Source of the DNA: Nepenthes gracilis
Lineage: Eukaryota; Streptophyta; Magnoliopsida; Caryophyllales; Nepenthaceae
Length of the DNA: 64,000 nt
Assembly (NCBI GenBank): GCA_033239525.1
Contig: BSYO01000002.1
Location: 12,186,626 to 12,250,625, forward strand
Direction: 5' to 3'
Both the position numbers and the translations under genes were made by a program. Position 1 is the first letter of the stretch. Each line of letters starts with the position of its first letter. Under the pieces are notes generated by a model that ran no database searches, had not been told where the DNA came from, and was given only the letters and a program-made list of their open reading frames with translations. This document shows positions 37,583-47,823 of this stretch, piece after piece.

Positions 37583-37714
37583 CCTGATGAGCACCCCCTG
37601 ACTGAGACCTCCTACCGCTCCCAAAACAAAATTTTTTCATTTGGATTAAGTCTAATATTGGTTATATTAGCTTAATTACACATAATTACGATATTCAAAA
37701 ATCGGTACGTTGCA
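37583..37714 (-). mobile_element. LTR fragment (right part, LTR start)
   Basis: This continues the minus-strand LTR broken at 34632. Its start, TGCAACGTACCGATTTTTG at 37714 (TGTA changed to TGCA), matches the start of the LTR at 60336. The first five bases, CCTGA, are the right duplication of the solo LTR. Confidence 0.65.
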
Positions 37715-37955
37715 TGACCCATGCCCAATGCATGACCGAGCTCCCTCTCAAGCGCTGATTCCAGGGGAAGGGCACCTGAAGTGTGCCCAAAGCGTGATCG
37801 AGTGCCGATTCCATGGAAGGGGTGCCCGAAGAGCACATGATGTGTGCTCGAGCGCTAATACAGCTATTTAAGTGTGTGCAGCTTCTTTCTTCCATCATTT
37901 TGCACATATTAGAGAGAGTGGAGAGAGTGTGTGTGTGGAGAAGAGAGAGAGAAGG
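37715..37955 (+). mobile_element. LTR fragment: GC-rich U3 block, TATA and leader
   Basis: A GC-rich CTCGAGCG-type block is followed by CTATTTAAG (about 37862-37870) and a GA-rich leader ending at 37955, where another LTR begins. It is only part of an LTR, with no coding content. Confidence 0.5.
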
Positions 37956-38221
37956 TGTGAGGTCCTGAACCCAAAACATGATAATCTAAGGGTAATTAAA
38001 ATAATAACAACCGAGATACGGCTAAACATGCATGGAAGAAAGAGTTTCGAAAGTAAAAAGTGTGAATGCTGGCTGCTGTATACTGATCCACCACACAGTA
38101 GCGGGGCGCCTGTTGCGAACTCGAGCGCAGCAGCAGGCACCAAAATCTAGTAAGGGCATGCTCACCGGGCACCTGCCGCACGCTTGAGTGAGGCCCCAGC
38201 AAAAGCCCTGTGCTCGCCGTG
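37956..38221 (+). mobile_element. LTR start fragment, target of the chromovirus insertion
   Basis: It starts TGTGAGGTCCTG and runs into a GC-rich block that is cut at 38221 by the chromovirus. The block continues at 50122 (GCTTGCTGGGAGCTCAAGCG). The five bases CCGTG are duplicated on both sides. Confidence 0.7.
38217..38221. repeat. Target-site duplication CCGTG (left)
   Basis: Identical to 50122-50126. Confidence 0.85.
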
Positions 38222-38525
38222 TGTGAGGCCCTAGAATTAAAAACGTGATAATTGTGAGTAATTAAAATGATGATAATCATTAAGAGGCCAAGCATGTATT
38301 GAAAAATGATGATTGAAAGTAAAAAGTTGGAAAAATACCCGAGTTTAGCAAGCAGCCAAGTGATGCCTGGGTGCACCCAAGGCGCTGCAGCGAGCGCAAA
38401 AAGCCAGTGGCTACCCACTCGCCATGCACCATGTGCGATCGAGCGAGCCCCTGGTAGAAACCCAGCGCTCGACATGCGCTCGAGCGCAGCCTCGACTTTT
38501 GCCTGCGTGCTGACTTCATTTTTGT

Positions 38526-38532
38526 TATAAAA
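38526..38532 (+). promoter_or_regulatory. Chromovirus LTR TATA box
   Basis: TATAAAA between the GC-rich block and a GAGAGAGA leader; it is repeated in the 3' LTR at 48128-48134. Confidence 0.7.
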
Positions 38533-39513
38533 TGAAGGGGAAAAAGGGAAAGTGAGAGAGAGAGAGAGCAGAGCACGCACGAAGAAGAGGAAGAAGAGAA
38601 GAGGAGAAAGGGGAAATCACTTTTTCCAATCCACTCCTAGTAAAAATTACGATAATCGGGCCAAGGCAAGTGTACTTCGGACGTTGTTTTTCGTTTTTAC
38701 CATTTTCTCTTACTTTAAAGTTGATGAAAATACTCTAAAATGTTGTTGTTACATGTTTAAAATAAACGAAGCATGTTTTCCTCGATTGTTTGGTTAGATT
38801 TTGTGTTTACCCATGTTTATTGTAGGTTTTGGCTTCGATTTCATGAATAAGCATGTATTTAGTGTTCGATTTTGTCCCGGAAACTTGTGATGAAACCCTA
38901 GCTCGAAAATATTGGGGATTTTTGGTTAAATTGCATGATTTAATGTATGTGTATAGATTTATGGCTTTAATTTCATGAATAAATACATGTTTAGTGTTCG
39001 TTTTGAGTCCAGAAGTTTTGGCGAAGTCCTTGATACGAAAATGAAGGGGTTTTAATAATTTTTAACTGTAACTCCTGTTATATAAAAGTTGATTGGCACT
39101 GAAATGAAACTCCCGGTATAATTTGTTTTTGAAAATCTTACACGGACTTATACCGATAAATTTCCATGCACTTCTGAAGTAAAACTGAAGGGTTTTCAGA
39201 CCATTACCGTACGTTCTGAAGTTAATTAAAAGTAAATTTTGAAACTCCGATTATGAAAGAAGGTTTTCAATAAAGAAGTTATTTCTAATACTTTTATTTA
39301 GGACTCAAGATTGATTATAGTCAGGTTACGTTCTCTGGCATATCTTAGAACTCTACGGGGGTGATCGAGGATAACTCTGTCCATGGAGTTATATGAGGTT
39401 TGCCCTTCCTTGGGCGTTACGGTTGGGAGAAAAGTTTTGTTTGTAGCCTACCTTCGGGTGGCACACCGCACTGTTCCTACGAGATGGGATACTTCTGTCA
39501 GTTTCTGGCCTTA

Positions 39514-39536
39514 GATTGTGTAGAGTGAACACAATC
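39514..39536 (+). other. Conserved U5 hairpin
   Basis: GATTGTGT, loop AGAGTGA, ACACAATC; the 3' LTR copy at 49123-49145 keeps seven of the eight pairs. Confidence 0.7.
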
Positions 39537-40508
39537 TATCCTCGATCATTTGCCCCCTCAGCTAGTAGAGTATACTGGCAGGGTCTGTTACTATTCTGTT
39601 ATGTTACCGTTCTATTCCATTACCGTTCTGTTATGTACCGCCGTTACTATACTAATTTCTATTCCGTACCAATTACTGTATTATTCTGAATAAAAGAGAA
39701 ATTTATGATTCTGCTTTCTGAATTATACTAATTACTGATTACCGGTTTTTGATTTTTGATTTCTAAGTTTAATATCGTCAAAGTATGCTATCTTTGTTTT
39801 CTAGGTTATATTCTGTTTAACCATTCTATTTCCGTATAGATTCATAACTGTTCTGCATCACTATTTTACTGCATATATGCATGTACCTAGCTGGGCCCCG
39901 GCTCACTGTTTTATTATTTTTCCCCTCCGGATGCGACAGTAGAGTTAGTACCTAATGAGAAAGAGTGACCGAAAGAAATTCCTGAAAACTTTTGAAGACC
40001 TGAAGCATTTTGGAGCTATTTTGGGAGAACCAGTTGGATGTAAAGACTTGACTGGACATGTGATTTTGTTTATGGATCTTGTATCTATGGATATTCATGC
40101 ACATGTGGGTTTTGTACGGAATGCATATGATGTATGTGATGGTGAAAAGGAAAACTATACTTCTGCAGCTTATTAGTTTAGCTTCCGCTCTAAACTTTTG
40201 GATATACTGTATAGATCCTAGACGGCATCTCGTTATTGAACTGTTAGTGTAGTTAATAGTTTTATAGATTTATGTCATGGATGGCACATGTGATCCTGTG
40301 TATGCATGTTGTAGGAAGAATTATGGTATAATTGATAGTTGTGTGCTTATAATTATTGATCATACAGGTTGTATTTTAGGGTTTTCATCTAGTTACAATG
40401 GAGACTTTGCTGCAAATTTCGTAGAAGTCTTGCCTTATCTTTTAGTCCACTATTCTGTTTCTGTCTTGACAAAAGATTCTGAGGAAAAAAAATTTGTTCC
40501 ATCACAAT

Positions 40509-40519
40509 TGGTATCAGAG
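40509..40519 (+). other. Primer-binding site, initiator tRNA-Met type
   Basis: TGGTATCAGAG, two bases after the 5' LTR. Confidence 0.85.
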
Positions 40520-40737
40520 AATTGAGATGCCTTAGGAATTGATTGACCGAAAAGGAGAAGCATAGGTTTGAATCTCTACACTGAATTTCTGTAGGAATAG
40601 GTTGAGGAAGTTAAGGCAACCAGGACCCTTAAGAGATTGGTTCTTAGGCTAGGTTTAAATTTTCTTAAACTGTTGAATTTTTTTCTCATTCCATTGAATT
40701 GTTATCCTTATAACCTTGTGTTTATCTTAATTATAGG

Positions 40738-41501
40738 ATGGCTGGTAGAAGGGGTAGAAGAAATGACCATGGTGGCGATAGCACGCCCTATGATAGAGAG
40801 GCTGCTTACATTGATCTGTTGGAGAGGATGACCAATGTGGTAGAATCAGTTGAGCAAGGCACATGGCTCCGGTTCCTGCACCCAAGCCAGCTCCGGCAGT
40901 TCTTAGTCCCGCGACATATGATAGATTCACAGTGGAGTGAGCACCGGGCTTCCTAGGAAAGCCTGATCCGGTGGAAGCGAATGTGTGGTTAAAGAGGATG
41001 AAGAAGATATTCACTATGATTCGCTGAACTGATCGGGAGAAGGTCACCTTTGCGGTGTATAAATTGGAAGGTGAAGTTGATAGCTTGTGGAGTATGCAGA
41101 AGAGGGCGACGGGAGTGCCTGATGATATCATTACCTAGGAGATATTTGAGGATGCTTTTATGGAGAAGTTCTTCCCATCCAGCCTCCGAGATTAGTAGGA
41201 GCAGGAGTTTATGAGGTTGAGGCAAGGAAACATGATGGTGAAGGAGTATGATGCTAGATTTACTGAGCTATCCCGTTTTGTGCCCTTCAATGTAGAGGAT
41301 GAGCAGAGAAAGGCAAAGAAGTTCCAACAAGAGTTACGGGATGACATTAGGAAGTCGCTGTCAATTTTAAAGCTCTAGACTTATGCCAAGATTTTGTACA
41401 GAGCGGTGATTTATGAGAAGGAAGCAGAGACAGAGAGATTCTATGCGAAGAGGACCACCAGCCGAGCGGGAGTGAGTACCGGATCTACTGCAGGATCTTC
41501 T
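40738..41501 (+). pseudogene. gag: gag, first part (broken), chromovirus
   Basis: The ATG at 40738 opens a product starting MAGRRGRR, with the YIDLLERM helix typical of plant chromovirus gag. A frameshift near 40860 moves the frame. The retrotransposon gag domain then continues (WLKRMKKIF, YKLEGEVDSLW, FMEKFFP, EYDARFTELSRF). Stops interrupt it at about 40938, 41025, 41139, a TAG pair at 41193 and one at 41376. Several fit CGA-to-TGA, CAG-to-TAG or TGG-to-TAG changes. At 41501 a solo LTR interrupts the gene. The role would be the capsid-like particle; this copy cannot make it. Confidence 0.88.
41497..41501. repeat. Target-site duplication CTTCT in gag (left)
   Basis: Identical to 44120-44124. 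Confidence 0.85.
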
Positions 41502-41570
41502 TGTAATGGCCCAGATCCTAGAATATAGAAAATCCCCGATGTCAAGGAAAACGAGTTAGGGATAGTAATC

Positions 41571-41834
41571 CGGTCAACAAGTGTTGACCGGAAGGCGTGA
41601 AGGAGTAATCTAGTCAACTTAAAATGTTGACTGGAAGGCGTGAAGGAGTAATCCGGTCAACATAAAACGTTGACCGGAAAACATGAAGGAGTAATCTGAT
41701 CAACGTAAAATGTTGACCGGAAAAACATGAATGGAAGGAAGGACGGGAAAGAGGAAAGTAATCCGGTCAACGCCAGTTAGTTGACCGGAATATGACTAAA
41801 TGAGAAATCTAAATCCGGTCAAGGTCAGTTGACC
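41571..41834 (+). promoter_or_regulatory. Array of inverted TTGAC (W-box) pairs in U3
   Basis: Six pairs of the form GGTCAAC-N(6-9)-GTTGACC are spaced mostly about 41 bp apart within a repeated unit (GGAAGGCGTGAAGGAGTAAT between pairs). That gives about twelve W-box cores some 160-420 bp upstream of the TATA box. WRKY binding is inferred from the motif only. Confidence 0.65.
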
Positions 41835-42439
41835 AGGAATTAATAAGGAAACTCTTTAGAAATGTAGAACCATAAATAACCTAGAAATTTAATAAGGAAA
41901 CTCTTTGGGAATGTAAAGCCATAAATAACACACTCTGAAACATCCCCCCTAGTGTGGCCAAACCCTAACGATGGCCGCCAGACCCGAGGTCTATAAATAA
42001 GAACTAGAGGGCATGAGAAAGAGGCACGCAATAGAGTTTTCTAGTAAAGGGAGACCAAAAATTCAAGGCGAAGTAAAAGAAATCCAGGCAAGAGTACTCA
42101 CCCCTTTTTTAAATTCATGATTATGCATGTTTATAATGCTAGTATATCAGACATTTTTATGAACTTATGTTTCGGTATGTATGATGTTTGTTCTGTTCCT
42201 TTGATTTAAGGAAGAATCGTTCTAAACCGCATGTTTAAAAAGAAACCCTGATATTCCTGATGTTATGTTTGAAATATGATTATTTGTTGAATTATATGAA
42301 CTTTGATAATTGCATGTTTAAAGAAAAGACTTCCAACCCTTGAGGAAAAACTTTCGGTTTTGTTAAAAGAAAGGTATTCGGTAATTGTCCTATGAAAATT
42401 GAAATCGGCTTTAAGAACATATGTTTCAAAATCGGAACC

Positions 42440-43010
42440 TGTCCCATGAAAAAGAACTCCGGCCGTTGAGAAAAAAAATACTCCGTCCTGTTAAGAAAAA
42501 GCACTCCGGCCTTTTGAGAAAAAGCACTCCAGCTTTTTAAAGAAAAAGCACTCCGACTTTTAGAGCTTTGGATTTTAGAGCTCCGAATTTTAAAGAAAAA
42601 GCACTCCGGCTTTTAGAGCTCCAAATTTTTAAGAAAAAGCACTCCGGCTTTCAGTAAAAAGAACTCCGGCTTTCAGTAAAATGAACTCTGGCTTTTTGAT
42701 AAAAAGAACTCCGGCCTTTGTTGGAAAGAAACTCCGGATTTTTGAACTTCGGCTTTTAATGAAAAATAACTCTGGCTTTTGAACTCCGGCTTTTGAGAAA
42801 GAAAAAGAACTCCGCCCTTTTGAGAAAAGAACTCTGCCCTTTTGAGGAAAGAACTCTGGCTTTGTAAGGAAAGATTTCCGGCTTTTGAGAAAAGAACTCC
42901 GACCTTTTGAGAAAAGAACTCCGGCATTTTGAGAAAAGAACTTCGGCTTTTGAGAAAAGAACTCTGACTTTTAAGAAAAAGGACTCCGACTTTTAAAGAA
43001 AATAACTCCA
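42440..43010 (+). repeat. Degenerate array of ACTCCGGC-type units
   Basis: About twenty-five units of AAAAAGAACTCCGGCTTTTG form. This is the same kind of array as at 35705-36500, but units here favour CCGGC over CCGTCC, so the arrays have diverged by copy. Confidence 0.8.
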
Positions 43011-44119
43011 GATTTTGATAAAAATCTTCGACCTTAAGATGATTAAGGTAAAGGCTATACGGACTTCAATTGTTGAAGTTAAAGAACAAAAACTTTAAGA
43101 ACAAAGAAAATGTATGTAATTCGGACAGCAAGTGGAACTCTACGACTTTCGACTTTCGAACTATGATGGACGGCCATTAAAAGACATGAACTAAGAACCG
43201 AGCTTCCATTAAACTTTGTTAAAGATGGATGAAGGATATTGGAGTGACACTCGAAGACTGCCTCCTGGGCCACGGGGGGAGACTTTTGGTGGCATAAGAC
43301 TTTTGGAGTACGGCCCCGTATGCCGGGTTAAAGGCATTACCTCCCGCCTCGGGGAGCATAATGAGAAGATACGGCTTTAGGTTATGGGGTAACACACAAT
43401 CCTTCCTCGATGTTGTCCACTCCCGTCTGGTCTCTAAAGATGATAAGAATTTCAAAAGGTTTTTATGAATTTTCTAAAGACAAGATAATAAGAATAAGAA
43501 CAAGGACATTCTAAACTAAAGAAGAAATTATATGGGGATTTTATATATTGAAGTTATGATATGAATCCTTACTTTGATCTAATTATATGTATATTTATAT
43601 TTTCTGCGTGTGAGTATCTTGCTGGGCTTTGTAGCTCACTCTTGCCACTTTTCAGATGACGAGAGGCTTATGGAGGACGAAATTGAGTAGAACCATATGA
43701 AGTAGCTAGACGGCATAGCTGATCGGAGCTGATAAATGAAGAACTTGATTTATTCCTTTTGATGTTTTGAGAAGACTTGTAGAATAGTTCTGCTGTATAA
43801 GAATCTATGGATGTTAGCATGTTTCCATGATTACTTTTTGGATAAATAAAATTGATAATTCTAGTAAGCATCTCAGGTCATATTAAGGCATTCAAGTCCG
43901 TCTAACCTTAGTGTTAGCTGGCCAAGTATAAAATTAAAATCGGAAGGCCAGCTCATGTAGTTCGCCTCAAGCCAATCCTGTGTATAAAAGAAAGGTTTAT
44001 TCATATGAAAGAAAAGAAAAAATTTTATGTCCACCTAATTATTATCTATTAATTTATTTGAGGCAATGATTTAGGCTTGACGGCGGCTTTATGCAGTGGA
44101 ATAAAGCCGGACCGTCACA

Positions 44120-44395
44120 CTTCTGGACCGTCCAATAAGACTAGGATGGCTGACAAGGGAAAGAGTATTGTACCAGCTCAGTCAGTAACTGGTTCTAGAG
44201 GGTTAGCTGAAGATTGCACCTTCTGTGGGAGGAGACATCCGGGGCAAGCATGTCGTAAGTTATCGGGGGCATGTTTCAGATGTGGACAGCAGAGCCACCT
44301 GCTCAGGGACTGTCCACTACCTCCGAGACTAGAAGGAAAGAAGTCTACTATCTTGGCAAAGGCTTTTGTGGTGACTGTTCAGGACCCGGAGGCAT
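44120..44395 (+). pseudogene. gag: gag, second part: nucleocapsid zinc knuckle
   Basis: The gag frame continues after the solo LTR and its duplication (first five bases) without loss of frame. It has a linker with TRMADKGKS, a CTFCGRRH-type Cys/His motif and an intact CCHC knuckle CFRCGQQSHLLRDCP (about 44271-44315), which binds RNA during packaging. A frameshift near 44395 separates it from the protease. Confidence 0.9.
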
Positions 44396-44690
44396 CTCCG
44401 ATGTCATGGAAAGTACACTTTCTATTTGTGGAGTTTCTACATCTATATTGTTTGACTCAGGATCTACCCATTCCTTTATTTCTCCGCGATTTGCATGCTG
44501 CATTATATCTGCCCCGTGTATTCTGGATTGTGAACTGTCTGTATGTACTCCCACTGGGTCCCCTGTGATAACGGATGTTATGTATCCAGGATGCATAGTT
44601 GAGGTGAATGGGAACTATTTCGTTGTGGACTTGGTGTTGTTGAACATGGGTGATTTTGATGTGATTTTACAGGTGGACTAGCTGGCCAAA
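44396..44690 (+). pseudogene. pol: Aspartic protease region of pol
   Basis: The retropepsin-like active site LFDSGSTHSFIS is intact near 44447-44482, followed by PGCIVEVNG and DFDVILQVD. The family consensus ends VILGMDWL; here GMD is altered and a TAG follows at 44680. The protease would mature Gag-Pol. The active-site triad is present but the polyprotein is broken on both sides. Confidence 0.88.
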
Positions 44691-45671
44691 TATCATACCA
44701 GTATTTGATTGTTTTCTGAAGAGGGTTTGTTTTAATATTCTTAGAATGGAGCCCTTTTTCTTTCAGGGCATTAAGAAAAAGGGATTTCCTGTATTAATCT
44801 CTATTTTACATGCTAAGCATTTGATGAAGAGTGGATGTAAAGCTTACTTGGCATATGCCTGCACTACTTGGAGTCATAGTGTGCTGGGTAAGGACATCCT
44901 GGTTGTCTGTGATTTTGAGGATGTATTTCAAGAGGAGTTACCTGAATTATCTTCACACCGGGAAATTGAGTTTGAAATTGTTATTGTTCCTGGTGTTAGT
45001 CTGGTTTCTAAGGCCCCTTATCGTATGGCTCCGGCTGAATTGATGGAGTTGAAGTTGCAATTATAGGAGCTGTTAGACAAGGGCTTTATCAGACCGAGTG
45101 TATATTGTTCGTAAGGAAGAAAGATGGGTCCTTGCAGTTGTGTATTGATTATCGTGAGTTGAATAAAATTACGATTAAAAATAAATACCCTCTACTGCAT
45201 ATTGATGATTTATTTGATCAATTGCAAGGATCTCGGGTGTTCTCGAAGATTGATTTGAGGTCCGGTTATTATCAATTGAGGATCAAGCCGAAAGATGTGG
45301 CTAAGACTGCTTTTCGGACACGTTATGGCTATTATGAGTTCCTTGTTATGCCTTTTGGCCTTACGAATGCTCTAACTGCTTTTATGGATTTGATGAATAG
45401 GTTGTTTAGGCCGTACTTGGATAAATTTGTGGTGGTGTTCATTGATGAGATCCTGATTTATTCAAAGGATTATGAGGAACACAAGATTCATTTGAGGAGT
45501 GTACTTCAAGTGCTCCGTGAGGAAACATTATATGCCAAGCTGAGTAAATGTGAATTCTGGCTCGAGAGGGTGATGTTTTTGGCGCATGTGATTTCTGATG
45601 GTCGTATTTTTGTGGATCCCAGGAAAGTAGAGGCTGTTACAAACTGGAGCTGGCCGACTTCTGTGACTTAG
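44691..45671 (+). pseudogene. pol: Reverse transcriptase region of pol
   Basis: It contains the N-terminal part (VFQEELPEL, PYRMAP), a stop at 45064, a short deletion near 45103 where SPWGAPV is expected, then [27 protein letters not shown] and [11 protein letters not shown]. At 45436-45464 stands [10 protein letters not shown]. The catalytic pair is normally DD; the second Asp is Glu here (GAG at 45447-45449), which should abolish or cripple polymerisation. A TAG at 45669 ends the longest open stretch (45105-45671). Confidence 0.92.
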
Positions 45672-46309
45672 GTTAGGAGCTTTCTGGGCATGGTGTGATA
45701 TTACAGACGTTTTGTAGAGAATTTCTCACAGATTGGTATGCCTCTGACTCAGCTACTGAAGAAGGAGGCTAAGTTTGTATGGACTGAGGAGTGTGATCTG
45801 AGCTTCCAGGAGCTAAAGAATTGTTTGACTACCGCTCCAGTGTTGATTATTCCAGAGGGTTCAGGAGGCTTTGAGGTGTACTGCGACGCCTCTAAGGCAG
45901 GTCTAGGATGTGTATTAATGTAGCATAGTAAAGTTGTAGCTTATGGATCTAGGCAACTGAAAGTGTATGAGAAGAACTATCCTACTCATGATCTAGAGCT
46001 TACTGCTGTTGTCTTTGCTTTGAAAATTTGGAGACATTATTTGTATGGTGAAAGGTTCCTTGTGTATTCTGATCATAAGAGTCTGAAGTACCTATTTTCA
46101 CAAAAGGAACTTAACATGAGGCAAAGGAGATGGCTTGATTTCTTGAAGGATTATAACTATGATATACAGCATAAGCCAGGAAAGGCCAACATAGTTGCGG
46201 ACGCATTGAGTCGCCGATCGGGGTATGTGGCACACTTGCTGATCAAGCAGATGAAAATGTTGGATTACCTAAAACAATATAATATCCAATGTTATGCTAA
46301 AGGTAATAG
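45672..46309 (+). pseudogene. pol: RT connection and RNase H region of pol
   Basis: Blocks in order: SFLGMV followed by a stop (45695-45697, TGA where the family has Gly or Tyr), RRFVENFSQI, the RNase H start YCDASKAGLGCVLM with TAG (45921) in place of the usual Gln, [18 protein letters not shown] and [10 protein letters not shown], then [16 protein letters not shown]. The acidic residues Asp, Glu and Asp are visible. RNase H would remove template RNA. The frame shifts near 46310. Confidence 0.88.
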
Positions 46310-47089
46310 ATGCTCCTATTGTACCTTCAGATCCAACCCGAAGTAGTCAGTGAAATTAAAGAGAAGCAGGTGAATGATCCGTTCCTTATGGATGTTGTTA
46401 GTGATCTGAGTAAGGAATTTCGGGCTGATTTTAACATCCGGACTGATGAAGTATTGAGGTTTAGAGACCAATTATGTGTACCGAATGATAGAGGATTGAA
46501 GGAGAAGATTTTGAAGGAGGCTCACCGGTCCTGGAATACGATTCACTCGGGGACGAATAAAATGTATCAGGATCTGAAGAAAACCTTCGGATGGAGGAAT
46601 ATGAAAAGAGATATCATGACTTATGTGGAAAAATGTCTAGTATGTCAGCAACTGAAAGCTGAGATGAGGAAGCCTTTTGGATTGTTACAGCCTATGCCAA
46701 TCCCGAGTTGGAAATGGGAAGACATTGCTATGGACTTTGTATTGGGTTTACTAAGAACTCCTGGGAATCATGACGCCGTTTTGGTTATAGTTGATCGGCT
46801 GACAAAATCAGCCCACTTCTTGACGATCAGGATGACCTATTCGCGTGATAGGTTGGCTCAGTTGTATGTAAATGAGATCGTGAGGCTTCATGGAGTTCCT
46901 GCCTCCATTGTGTCTAATAGAGATCCATGTTTTGTCTTGAGGTTTTGGGAGAGCTTGCATAAGGAGTTGGGGACAGAGTTGAAATTCGGTATTGCATATC
47001 ACCCCCAGACTGATGGCCAATCTGAGTGTACCATTCAGATTCTTGAGGATATGTTAAGGGCCTTTGTTTTGGAGATGAAAGGAACTTGA
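46310..47089 (+). pseudogene. pol: Integrase zinc and catalytic region of pol
   Basis: This is the longest intact stretch of the element (260 codons). It has the zinc region (HRSWNTIHSG...CLVCQQ), the first catalytic Asp in AMDFVLGL, the second in SNRDPCF and the Glu in GQSECTIQ, after AYHPQTDG. The family usually has SER in place of SEC, so the Glu is kept. A stop follows KGT at 47087. It would insert the cDNA with 5-bp duplications, matching those seen here. Confidence 0.92.
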
Positions 47090-47743
47090 GACACTTGTCT
47101 GGAACTAACTGAATTTGCCTATAATAATAACTATTAGGCTAGCATCGGCATGGCACCTTTTGAGGCATTGTATGGGAGAAAATGTAGGTCACCGATTCAC
47201 TGGGAGGAGACTAGAGATAAAAGGATTTTGGGCTCGGAGATTGTGAAAGAAAAGGCGGAGAAGATTAAACTGATCCATGATAACTTGAAAATTGCTCAAA
47301 GTTGACAGAGAAGCTATGCGGATAGGAGGAGGATAGAATTGAGCTTTTAGGTAGGAGATCTTCTATTTCTGAAGGTCTCACAGTCCAACGGCAGGTTTCG
47401 GTTTGGAGTGAAGGGGAAATTGAAGCCGCGGTTCATTGGTCCTTTTGAGATTCTGGAAAGGATCGGGGAGGTAGCCTACAGGTCGGCGTTACCGCCTAGT
47501 CTAACGGGCGTACATGATGTATTTCATGTATCGATGCTTCAGAAGTACGTCCACAATCCTGCACATGTGATTGACTATGGATCCTTGGCTATCGACAAGG
47601 ATTTGTCCTACATTGAAGAACCACTGCAGATTCTAGATCAAAAGGATCAGAGGTTGCGTACGAAGACCATTCCCCTGGTGAAGATACTTTGGAGAAATCA
47701 TTCACAGGAGGAGGCCACTTGGGAGCACGAGGAAGAAATCTGA
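47090..47743 (+). pseudogene. pol: Integrase C-terminus and chromodomain-like tail
   Basis: After stops at 47087, 47134 and 47303 the sequence keeps PFEALYGRKCRSP, then KLKPRFIGPFEILERIG, VHDVFHVSMLQKY and the tail TIPLVKILWRNHSQEEATWE (about 47665-47725), which has the chromodomain pattern of plant chromoviruses, where it guides integration into heterochromatin. The order of domains and this tail point to the Tekay/Del type; that assignment is by eye. A TGA ends it at 47741-47743. Confidence 0.88.
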
Positions 47744-47810
47744 AGCAAATATCCCCACTTGTTCTCTTGAGCTATGTAGTTTTGTTTAATTTCAAAGACA
47801 AAATTTCTTT

Positions 47811-47823
47811 AAGTGGGGGAGAG
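47811..47823 (+). other. Polypurine tract
   Basis: AAGTGGGGGAGAG directly before the 3' LTR, where plus-strand DNA synthesis would start. Confidence 0.85.

Larger units (their letters stand above)
38222..40506 (+). mobile_element. 5' LTR of the full-length chromovirus
   Basis: A 2,285-bp LTR, TGTGAGGCCC to CCATCACA, two bases before the PBS. The GC-rich block is at 38340-38500, the TATA box at 38526-38532, a GA leader follows, then the AAG/GCAAGTGTAC motif at 38663-38675. Two U5 hairpins are at 39371-39392 and 39514-39536. The acceptor-like site is changed to CTCCGG here. ORFs within it, such as 39955-40176, also fall in the other LTR and are not genes. Confidence 0.9.
41502..44119 (+). mobile_element. 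Solo LTR inserted in gag
   Basis: A 2,618-bp LTR of the purine-array family, TGTAATGGCCCAG to GGACCGTCACA, bracketed by CTTCT on both sides. There is no PBS, PPT or interior, so recombination between the two LTRs removed the rest. Six inverted TTGAC pairs lie at 41571-41834, the TATA box at 41992-41999, AG/GCAAGAGTAC at 42086-42097, the repeat array at 42440-43010 and the acceptor-like CTTTTCAG/ATGACG at 43648-43661. Confidence 0.92.

Noticed and set aside
37996..38580. 194-codon minus-strand open frame
   Set aside because: It crosses the boundary between a target LTR and the chromovirus 5' LTR (38222), so it was created by the insertion and covers GC-rich U3 sequence.
39955..40176. 73-codon frame MRKSDRKKF...
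   Set aside because: It lies in the chromovirus 5' LTR; the copy in the 3' LTR (about 49571-49790) is disrupted by a stop after the first codons, so coding is not conserved.
14409..44124. CTTCT as a preferred insertion site, because it flanks both the tandem element and the gag solo LTR
   Set aside because: Two occurrences among five duplications (others AGACC, CCGTG, CCCGA) from different families are too few to claim a preference.
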